Below are positions 17,403 through 24,561 of a stretch of 64,000 bases of DNA, piece after piece; positions within the stretch are counted from its first letter, which is position 1; each line of letters opens with the position of its first letter. Made by a program: the position numbers and the translations under genes. The DNA is taken from positions 12,006 through 76,005 of the forward strand of contig SUST01000007.1 in assembly GCA_015063285.1 (NCBI GenBank). Reading direction: 5' to 3'. Under the pieces are notes generated by a model. That model did not search any database. It worked only from the letters and a program-made list of their open reading frames with translations, and was not told where the DNA came from. The stretch is from Thermoplasmata archaeon. GTDB taxonomy: Archaea > Thermoplasmatota > Thermoplasmata > Methanomassiliicoccales > Methanomethylophilaceae.

Positions 17403-18362
17403 TTGATTGATTCGTCTTTTTATCTAGATTTGAATATAATACCTTCTTTCGAATCCATTTCTAGTTCCTTTGTTAGGAGGAAAAGCCAAGATCGGATCGC
17501 ATTCCATCACACTACACTCAGCGCTTTAAGTCCTATCATCGAGGGCCGCATGTTCAGATTCACAAGGTACGACAGGATGCGCAACGATGAGACCGAGGGC
17601 AATTATGTCTATTCTCTGTTCGCAGATGTGTGTGAAGAGTTGAGATCCGAATTGGGTGACGACCTTTATGAAGCTTTGAAGACGGTCTCATCAGATGAAT
17701 CTTTCAGGGCAAGTTTCAATTATTTCCATGGTTCGGAAGATGCCATACCTTATGTTTCCTGTTTCACCCTCAAAGAATCCAGCGACATCCTCAGAGACAG
17801 ATATTCCAGTGATATCACTATCAAGATGGAGGATCTTCAGAGCTTTCCGGATATCGGCAAGCGCAACGAAATCATCGGGGATCATCTCGATGTTCATCTT
17901 GTCAGGGTCATCTACGGTACGGACCACGTAAAGGATTGCATCCGCTCCGCACTCAGATGTGCTCATGAGCACCAACCGGATATCGACAGGGTGGTACTCT
18001 ATATGAGACAGACCCTGGCCATCCATCGTCTGTTCATTAAGGATAGTTTCTTTGAAGATGAGGCGGAGGTCCGTGTCATAGTCTTCGTTCCCACTGACCT
18101 CCATGATCGTCCGGATCTTGAGTCTGTAATTCCCAAGAGTATCAAAACCAATCATAACGGGCGTCTCATCGATACCGCTTTTGACTTCCGTCCAGGCGAC
18201 GATTATCTTTTCCTACCGTTCGATCCTCCTTCGAATATCAATCTTATCAGATCCGACCGTGTAACGGATTTCATGATCTCATCAACTTTTGCGGGTGATG
18301 TCAAGTTCTCGTCTTTTCCTGATGAATATTATCGTTGCAGGGATTCTGAAGATGGTGATTGA
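17403..18362 (+). CDS. DUF2971-like protein
   Basis: 319 residues from a TTG at 17403; the first ATG, at 17550, would remove the family's N-terminal motif. The segment IAFHHTTLSALSPIIEGRMF, then RYDRMRNDETEG, matches the pattern of DUF2971 proteins (short Y/H-x-T start, then N-D-x-x-E). Later VIVFVP and DYLFLPFD are beta strands. The family is common in mobile elements and defence islands, with no established biochemical role I can cite. The gene is AT-richer than its neighbours and ends 51 bases from a convergent pair. Confidence 0.6.
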   Translation: MIDSSFYLDLNIIPSFESISSSFVRRKSQDRIAFHHTTLSALSPIIEGRMFRFTRYDRMRNDETEGNYVYSLFADVCEELRSELGDDLYEALKTVSSDESFRASFNYFHGSEDAIPYVSCFTLKESSDILRDRYSSDITIKMEDLQSFPDIGKRNEIIGDHLDVHLVRVIYGTDHVKDCIRSALRCAHEHQPDIDRVVLYMRQTLAIHRLFIKDSFFEDEAEVRVIVFVPTDLHDRPDLESVIPKSIKTNHNGRLIDTAFDFRPGDDYLFLPFDPPSNINLIRSDRVTDFMISSTFAGDVKFSSFPDEYYRCRDSEDGD

Positions 18363-18413
18363 TCACTCACAGATGTCTTATCTGATTGGTTTATTCCTAG
18401 CGTCCCCCATCGG

Positions 18414-18980
18414 TCAGAATTCCCTTCCTTGGTATTCCGGCCTCGTCTTAAGACAATATTTCAGGAACTCGGACAGGTTGGTATCCTCTCTTCCTTTCAC
18501 CATCTCGTAGATCTCGATCACATCGTATCCGTCCAGTATGTCGGAGTACGACGATGGTTTATCGGACGTCACCTTACCTATTCCGGCTTCATGAAAGACT
18601 GTATCGAGGTCGGGTATGTTGTATATCGGTACCACCCGGTCGTTGAAACAGCTTTTGGCGAACATGTTCCCGGTCATATATGATCTGTCCGAGTGGGCCA
18701 GGTCCCTTTCGGTATCCATGATCGTGAATATCTTCAGTTTCGGCATCCTCAGTCTCTCTTTCGCCGAATATTCAAGATCCGGGTATTTGCGATGCAGTTC
18801 AGGTTCGCTGCTCAGCCATCTGCTCCTGAACAGAGAGGGCAGATTCTCTATACGGATCGCTTCGCGCCCTTTGTTTTTGGAATAGGATTCGATACCCATA
18901 TTCAGCCTTACCCTCACCCATCCTACCAATATGTCCTCGCAACGGCCATGGTCTATCGTCAGTATGCGGGGTTCGCTCAT
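18414..18980 (-). CDS. TOPRIM-like (RloB/AriB-type) partner of the AAA ATPase
   Basis: 188 residues, starting in the ATGA overlap with the upstream ATPase. An N-terminal HGRCEDILVGW and a hydrophobic strand leading to KIFTIMDTERD give the Glu ... D-x-E/D layout of TOPRIM-like nucleases such as RloB and the AriB effector. The rest is helical. Two-gene AAA15-ATPase plus TOPRIM-type pairs (PARIS, RloAB-like) are known phage-defence systems. The pairing suggests such a role; the exact subfamily is uncertain. Confidence 0.6.
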   Translation of the reverse strand: MSEPRILTIDHGRCEDILVGWVRVRLNMGIESYSKNKGREAIRIENLPSLFRSRWLSSEPELHRKYPDLEYSAKERLRMPKLKIFTIMDTERDLAHSDRSYMTGNMFAKSCFNDRVVPIYNIPDLDTVFHEAGIGKVTSDKPSSYSDILDGYDVIEIYEMVKGREDTNLSEFLKYCLKTRPEYQGREF

Positions 18981-20272
18981 GCGTCCTCCAGCTCATCTAT
19001 GAGTTCCTCGGCTATCGATCTGAAATCCACCTCTCCGATGTACGGGACCCCTCCGACGGCATTGTTAAGATAGCGGATCTGATTGTTGTTGTTGGAAGAT
19101 GTCTTGATCTTGTCGCTGAAGTTCTCTATGTGCTTATATCCCAGCGAATCCACATCTATGATGTATACATTCTTGGGCGAGACCTTCTTCAGCAGTCCTG
19201 TGTTGTGCGTCGTTATGACCAGTTGCCCGTTTATCTCCGGCAGCAGCTGAAGGAGCAGATCGTACACCATCTTATCGTGTATTCCGCTGTCCATCTCATC
19301 GATGAACGCAACTTGGCCCGAGGCACTTGCGACGAGCGTCTGGAACAGATTGACCAGTTTGCGGGTACCGTTGGACTCCCGGATTGACGGGATGTCTATC
19401 TGTTCCCCATCCAGTTTGCGTCTGAACATCAGTTCGTATCTGATACCTTTATCGACTGGTCTCTTATCGTAGAAGACATCATCAACATTGTGATATATGC
19501 GACGGAAGAATCTCTTGAGGGCCTTCTCGTATGCGTTCAGTGCCTTTTCTTCGTCCTCTCTCATGACACCGTATTCCGTGCTCGTCAGGAATGAATAGCG
19601 GTTCACGGTGAGTTGCCCGTATATCGGTTGGACATGTATACGGATCGACTCGATGTAATCTATGACTTCCTCCACCTTGTGCAGGTTTTTTCTCATGAAA
19701 TCACGGTTGTTGTGAGTGCGTATGAGATTGATGATTGCCAGAAGGCTGTTCATACCCCAGTAGCGATCCATATTGCTGTTGATATCTTTCTTCAGATTCT
19801 CATCGGTTACGAACCCGTCCCACATGTATCTGCGGATACCGTTCTCTCCCTGGGTCATCTCGAACAGGGTCCCGGATTTCTTATCGAGTTTGAGCGATAG
19901 TTTCTCGCGCACGAGTCTGTCCTTGGAGAATTCCATCTCGTATACTGCCTTGCTGCCCGATATCATCATCGTGTAACAGGTCAGCATATTGTCCTCGCTC
20001 CCTTTGGTCCTGGCCATCTTACATAACCCCGATAGGTCCGGTATGTCTATCGGTCTTATTCTTTCATCGGGATTGTTATGTAAGATATCGTTTGCCTTTA
20101 ATGTGAAGATGCTTTCCCTAAGGAATGATACGGATTGGATCAGGTTTGTCTTTCCTGCTCCGTTCTCTCCGTAGAACAATGCGTAATTCAAAGGGTGGCC
20201 GTTCGGATGTCCGAACGAGACATCGATATCTTTGAACGAAAGGAAGTTCTTCAATCTTATATTTCTGAACAT
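18977..20272 (-). CDS. AAA15/21-family ABC-type ATPase, candidate defence sensor
   Basis: 431 residues. It opens MFRNIRLKNFLSFKDIDVSF as RecF/OLD-like ATPases do, with Walker A GENGAGKT near residue 35. A helical insertion fills the middle, followed by the signature-like RESNGTRKLVNLF, Walker B VAFIDEMDSGIH and a switch LVITTHNTG. This is the RloA/AriA-like architecture. It is coupled by a 4-base overlap to a TOPRIM-like protein, implying a joint complex. Likely role: protection of the element-bearing cell against competing elements (inference). Confidence 0.75.
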   Translation of the reverse strand: MFRNIRLKNFLSFKDIDVSFGHPNGHPLNYALFYGENGAGKTNLIQSVSFLRESIFTLKANDILHNNPDERIRPIDIPDLSGLCKMARTKGSEDNMLTCYTMMISGSKAVYEMEFSKDRLVREKLSLKLDKKSGTLFEMTQGENGIRRYMWDGFVTDENLKKDINSNMDRYWGMNSLLAIINLIRTHNNRDFMRKNLHKVEEVIDYIESIRIHVQPIYGQLTVNRYSFLTSTEYGVMREDEEKALNAYEKALKRFFRRIYHNVDDVFYDKRPVDKGIRYELMFRRKLDGEQIDIPSIRESNGTRKLVNLFQTLVASASGQVAFIDEMDSGIHDKMVYDLLLQLLPEINGQLVITTHNTGLLKKVSPKNVYIIDVDSLGYKHIENFSDKIKTSSNNNNQIRYLNNAVGGVPYIGEVDFRSIAEELIDELEDA

Positions 20273-20509
20273 TTTCTCTAATCCTCTATTTTCTTTTAAA
20301 TATAAAATTATTTTTGATACATTTTGTATCTATTTCTTTTTATTTTTCTGATTATGTTCCTTAGAGTACACATCAGAAGTCTCTTTGATGTCATCATTTT
20401 AATGCATCAAGGATTGATTTCATGTAAGGATTGATCCTGTTCCCGGACACCATCGTTTCCATTTGCTTCGAGGCTTCGCTGATGGTAAAGGGCCTTCCGG
20501 CCCTTGGTT

Positions 20510-21187
20510 TCAGAATTCGATGCCGTGGTCCTTGAACCACTCCAGGATCTCCTCGCTGTTCGGGAATGCAAGGATCCTCCTGTCCATTTCCTCTGTGTCA
20601 ATCATCGGTACCTTCCCGAAATCGGAGGTCACGTGGATCAGTTGTTTCAGCAGACAGAGGTCAAGGGCAGCATCGGGCACCTCTTCCGAATCCAGAATCT
20701 CATTGATGACGATGACCCTCATCAGCAGGGATGATCTCGCGGCCTCACGATCCTCTCCAGGGCATGACCAGAGGATCCTCAGGCCTTCTGGCACTTTATC
20801 CACCAAGCCCATTCCCTGCAGCCTCCTGACGGATTCCCAGAGATCCTTGGCCTCGCCTTCCTCGCGTCTGATCCTCTTGTCCCTTTTCAGGTATTCGGGC
20901 TGCGCCTTCTCGTAGAAATCGGATGACGTGAGCCATCCGATGGTCCCATCGGTATATCCGCGGTCCTCTCCCATGATCTTGCTGAATATGGTCTCGGCGA
21001 TGTCCTCGACGACCTCCGTGGGTGCCCGTCTCAGGTAGTCGCTGACATGGAAGTCAGCGTGTTCGAATGTCCTGGCCCAGCGGATCTTCAGATCCCTGTA
21101 GGGTTCGAAGGCTGCTGTCGCTGTTCTGTAGTTAAAGTGTTTGGATACTCTTTCGAATATCTCGTTCAGTTCCGTATCGGTTGTCAT
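20510..21187 (-). CDS. Hypothetical protein, possibly a degenerate metallopeptidase-like fold
   Basis: 225 residues, soluble, starting MTTDTELNEIFERV. The segment KIRWARTFEHADFHVSDYL followed by a helix and, later, LLKQLIHVTSDFGK is faintly like SprT/M48-type peptidase scaffolds, but the HExxH zinc motif is absent. I do not assign a function. Its promoter region abuts that of the divergent gene at 21455. A GC hairpin lies just after the stop (20488-20503). Confidence 0.6.
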   Translation of the reverse strand: MTTDTELNEIFERVSKHFNYRTATAAFEPYRDLKIRWARTFEHADFHVSDYLRRAPTEVVEDIAETIFSKIMGEDRGYTDGTIGWLTSSDFYEKAQPEYLKRDKRIRREEGEAKDLWESVRRLQGMGLVDKVPEGLRILWSCPGEDREAARSSLLMRVIVINEILDSEEVPDAALDLCLLKQLIHVTSDFGKVPMIDTEEMDRRILAFPNSEEILEWFKDHGIEF

Positions 21188-21387
21188 TTCTTACAACTCC
21201 TTTTCCGGGTCTCACGGCCCGGTAATGGAGGACTTGAGGAACGGCCTTACGCGGCTTCGCATGCAGCGATGCAGAAAGAACAAGGAGCGGAATGGAAGAC
21301 ACGATATGCGCCGTGACGGTACGGAATGAAGGGCTGTGGGACCGGTAGGAGTATTCACCGTCGTTTCATCCTTTCTACCGCCTCTAT

Positions 21388-21405
21388 ATATTATTAAAAT
21401 AATAT
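21388..21405. promoter_or_regulatory. AT inverted repeat in the divergent promoter region
   Basis: ATATTATT-AA-AATAATAT has perfect 8-bp arms, between the divergent genes at 21187 (minus) and 21455 (plus), within a long A/T tract that also holds TATA-like sequences (21409-21440). It is a plausible operator for the AbrB-domain product of the plus-strand gene. Confidence 0.4.
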
Positions 21406-21454
21406 TTTTTTATAAAATATAATATTTATATAATATAAGTCGGATGCATAATCC

Positions 21455-22561
21455 ATGAAGAATGTGACCGTCAGGAAGACCGTCAAATCTTCGGGCGATT
21501 CGCTCACCATCAACGCCACCAGAGAGCTCAGGCAGCTCGGCCTGGACAAGGGGGATGAAGTCATGGTGACCTTCGGCCCGTCAGGGCCGGATGACGAGCA
21601 CATCCGCCATCTCGCCATACTGGTGGCCGATCCCAGGAATTTCTACAGGAACAGCAGATGGCTCCAGGCAGGCGACCTCAACGAGAACGGCGACCCCATA
21701 TCGGACAAGACCGACTATCTTAATCCGGCGGATATGGCGGAGACCATGGACCGCCTCGATGCCTGGCGCTTTCTCATAGAAGGGGGTTTCATAATGACCC
21801 GCGCATTGCTTCCCAGGGACTGCGCATATTACTCGGATAAGCTCGGCAGTTTCGTCCTGTATTTCGATCCTGAAAGCATAGAGAGGGATATCGTTGGCGA
21901 GCATCACAGGAAGAGGTACGTCATGGATTACATCTCCCGCATGCTCGAGGATCCTTCCTTCTCGGAACTCGGACTGTCGTCCCTTTCCGATCTGAAACTG
22001 GCCGTCAAGGATGTCCAGAACGATCTCAGGTTTATGGAGGACGACAGACTCGTCGGTCCCCTCTCCGAGGAGACCGTCGATCCCAAAGTCGAAGAGCTCA
22101 ACTGCGAAAGGGCCGCCATGCTGGCCGAACGCCATTCTCCGAAGGCATGGTACTTCACCATCGATTGCGCAAGGGATGAGAACGGCGCATACTGTCAGAC
22201 CCCCGTTTTCAGGCTGTTCAGCGATTCGGCCTTCATAGCCGATGCCCGTTCGAATCTCCAAAGTCACATCTCGGATCAGACCGACGGTCTTGCCCACGAT
22301 CCGATCCTTTTCGGCCCCTTCAGGGAAGAATCCGAGGCAATGGAGCTCATCGGCTTCTTCAAGACCGCTTCTAAACTCGGATCCTTCATCATCGACGATC
22401 GTTCCATAAGGAAGCTGAGGCGCATTTCGGAGAGCCTATGCATAACCGGATTTCTCGAACGTCTCGACGGCAGCATCATCGACTACTGCGAGGTGGACCG
22501 ACGATGTCATCGGACACTTCCTTATCGAAGGATCAGAAGATCGAGGCGGTCGAGGCCCTGA
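21455..22561 (+). CDS. AbrB-domain protein with a large C-terminal extension
   Basis: 368 residues from the ATG at 21455. Residues 1-45 (MKNVTVRKTVKSSGDSLTIN, then LDKGDEVMVTF) are an AbrB/SpoVT hairpin domain. It is followed by ~300 residues of unknown, mixed alpha/beta sequence rich in acidic residues. The last ~20 residues (Arg-rich) overlap the next gene and look out of frame. It is probably a regulator with a sensing or partner domain and may control its own promoter through the AT palindrome. Confidence 0.65.
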   Translation: MKNVTVRKTVKSSGDSLTINATRELRQLGLDKGDEVMVTFGPSGPDDEHIRHLAILVADPRNFYRNSRWLQAGDLNENGDPISDKTDYLNPADMAETMDRLDAWRFLIEGGFIMTRALLPRDCAYYSDKLGSFVLYFDPESIERDIVGEHHRKRYVMDYISRMLEDPSFSELGLSSLSDLKLAVKDVQNDLRFMEDDRLVGPLSEETVDPKVEELNCERAAMLAERHSPKAWYFTIDCARDENGAYCQTPVFRLFSDSAFIADARSNLQSHISDQTDGLAHDPILFGPFREESEAMELIGFFKTASKLGSFIIDDRSIRKLRRISESLCITGFLERLDGSIIDYCEVDRRCHRTLPYRRIRRSRRSRP

Positions 22562-22755
22562 TAAGGGCATTGGCTTCTGATACCGATGAAGCGGCGGAGA
22601 TCTCACACCGTCTCGCAGTGATCTTCCAACTGGAATCCCGCGGACTCAGACCGTTCAGCGAATGGCAAGGCGAGTTCGTCATCGAGACCGGAAGGATATC
22701 CGAGCAGGAATCCGACCTCCTCAGGATCTTCAGTGGCAAAGGACGCTGTCGATGA
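22504..22755 (+). CDS. Small helical protein
   Basis: 83 residues from the ATG at 22504, overlapping the end of the AbrB-fusion gene. Predicted helical (KDQKIEAVEALIRALAS) with acidic patches and no known domain. It may be a partner of the upstream regulator. The 257 bases that follow (to 23012) hold only a weak AT-rich frame. Confidence 0.5.
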   Translation: MSSDTSLSKDQKIEAVEALIRALASDTDEAAEISHRLAVIFQLESRGLRPFSEWQGEFVIETGRISEQESDLLRIFSGKGRCR

Positions 22756-23012
22756 GATTTCTATTGGTCGGTATCCCTGTCGGATATCGGTTGTTCAGCC
22801 AATATGGATATGTTCATCCTCTGTTGCGTTTCTTATTGGAACCTTTCCTCTGGAGATTGAAATAGATAGTGTATCTTCTGTTAACGCTAGGTGCGTTGAT
22901 ACTCCATTCGATCTAGCAGTTGTTGCTTATCTTAGGTTTCTGTCTTATCGTTCTCATCAGATGATCGTCGGTCGCACCGTTGACATTCGTGATCAGATAA
23001 GGGTTGCCGGCT

Positions 23013-23345
23013 TCATTTTTCTTTTTTGAGGACATACCTCTTACATAATTCCTCATCCAGGCGAACCGTCATGCTCATCATCCTGGTCTGATCTCTGATG
23101 TTCATGGTGAGGCTCTCTTTCTCCATGATGTCTTTGAATTCATACGTTTCATATTCGACAGTAAGGATAGGTTCTTCGGCTCCGGTGAATTCGATCGGGA
23201 CACGGTATGTGTAATCGTACATCCTCCTTCCCTTGCGGGTTATTCTCTCACGACTCACCTTGATATTCGTAAGGGGGATTTCCTTGTCGTCGAGCTTAAT
23301 TCTCATGGCCGCAAGTCCGGTATCGTTGAAATCTTCTACTATCAC
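23013..23345 (-). CDS. Small beta-rich hypothetical protein
   Basis: 110 residues (MIVEDFNDTGLAAMRI), overlapping the stop of the upstream membrane gene by four bases. Alternating strands (RVPIEFTGAEEPILTVEYE) and a basic end (KRYVLKKEK) are seen, with no signal peptide. Coupled translation with the membrane protein suggests a shared role. Family unknown. Confidence 0.55.
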   Translation of the reverse strand: MIVEDFNDTGLAAMRIKLDDKEIPLTNIKVSRERITRKGRRMYDYTYRVPIEFTGAEEPILTVEYETYEFKDIMEKESLTMNIRDQTRMMSMTVRLDEELCKRYVLKKEK

Positions 23346-23752
23346 GTGGAAGGGAATTCCGTGTTCTTCTTTGGGTTGCCTTTGATCCTGTATTCGTTAT
23401 GTATATGGCCGTACACTTCCGATCTGCCTTTCTCCGTAAGAGTAAGTTCCTGGGATTTGCTTTCGATGATTATCCCTTCAGGCCTCTTGCTGTACCACCA
23501 GCTGTATATGGGGCCGGTTAAACGGGGTATCAAGAACGTGATCAGAATAGCTATGACAAGGACCGTTACTCTTATTTTCAGATCATCGTTGATTATTGCA
23601 ATCGCTGTCAATACCAGATCGAAACTGAAAGAATCTCTTATTTGCTTGTAACTATCGTTCTTCCAATCCTTAATAATGTCAGATATGAATCTGATTAATC
23701 TGCTCAGTACGCTTTTCTTCTGTCTGTCCTTCTTTATCTTTCTGTTAGACAT
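23342..23752 (-). CDS. Basic membrane protein
   Basis: 136 residues from the ATG at 23752 (MSNRKIKKDRQKK); a TTG at 23782 would add ten residues. A very basic N-terminus is followed by one or two membrane segments (near IRVTVLVIAILITFLIPRL) and a cytosolic or external tail. It is coupled to the next gene. Function unknown. Confidence 0.55.
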   Translation of the reverse strand: MSNRKIKKDRQKKSVLSRLIRFISDIIKDWKNDSYKQIRDSFSFDLVLTAIAIINDDLKIRVTVLVIAILITFLIPRLTGPIYSWWYSKRPEGIIIESKSQELTLTEKGRSEVYGHIHNEYRIKGNPKKNTEFPST

Positions 23753-23899
23753 GACCTTCGTACCTCTGCCGGTCAGGATCAACGGGCTCCTTATTCGGGA
23801 GATTGGATAAGTCGTTTGGATATCTGTTACTGATTTTTATGAACCGTTTTTCTCGTTGTCATTCATGATACGCTTAATCGACATCCTGGGATACAATGT

Positions 23900-24556
23900 T
23901 CAACTTATGCTGCTATTGGATTCCGTCCGCATCTTCAAACTCGTATCATCGTTCCGGCTACCCTTCTTTAGGAGTTCTTGCACTTCTATACTGAGTTTTG
24001 AAGGCTTATCCTCTGCATCATTGTTGCATCTCTTCTCAAGGAATATGATGGATTCTTCATCGGGATCGAAGTATCCTGCATCCTGTAAAGATAACGCGAT
24101 TATCTTGATGAACAAGCCCTCCAGATCATTGATCAGTTCGAATACATCATGCGATCCGGGAATCACATCCAGTCCGTCATCAGCATAGACGGCTATGAGG
24201 TCGCCCTCTGGAATCGCAACTGTCCCCGTAAATAATCCTATCAATTCGAGGGACTCCTGATCTACAGAAGCAACATAGACCGTTCTCTCGCAGATGCTCC
24301 CATCCTGATCGATGGATGGCACGGTTCCGCGCTCGGCCATTCTGTGCAGGGATTGCTCTATGAGTTCCGGTGACGGACCGTCGCCGATACCATCGCGTAC
24401 ATAGCTGCGATGGGTATCGGCCTGGTCATAGATGTTTGAGTGCATTGCTCTTCTGACAGGCAATCTGGCGGATATCGATTCCAAGGATTCGAATGTAATC
24501 TCCCGAGGAAGGTCGTCTTTCTTGTTGTTCCCATAGATTTTGCTGTCATCGGTCAT
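23900..24556 (-). CDS. Acidic hypothetical protein following the surface-protein operon
   Basis: 218 residues from the ATG at 24556 (MTDDSKIYGNNKKDD), five bases after the stop of the 824-residue surface protein. Soluble, acidic, mixed alpha/beta, with no motif recognised. As the last gene of the leftward DGR/surface operon it could be a cytosolic partner of the surface proteins, but this is only positional. Confidence 0.55.
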   Translation of the reverse strand: MTDDSKIYGNNKKDDLPREITFESLESISARLPVRRAMHSNIYDQADTHRSYVRDGIGDGPSPELIEQSLHRMAERGTVPSIDQDGSICERTVYVASVDQESLELIGLFTGTVAIPEGDLIAVYADDGLDVIPGSHDVFELINDLEGLFIKIIALSLQDAGYFDPDEESIIFLEKRCNNDAEDKPSKLSIEVQELLKKGSRNDDTSLKMRTESNSSIS

Positions 24557-24561
24557 GCTGA

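Noticed and set aside
20510-21187. Zinc metallopeptidase annotation
   Set aside because: The scaffold is vaguely similar, but the HExxH motif is absent, so no enzymatic call is made.
22733-23029. 98-codon AT-rich frame after the 22504 gene
   Set aside because: No ribosome site, no recognisable features, and it overlaps the end of the opposite-strand gene at 23013. Could be a remnant, but not supportable.
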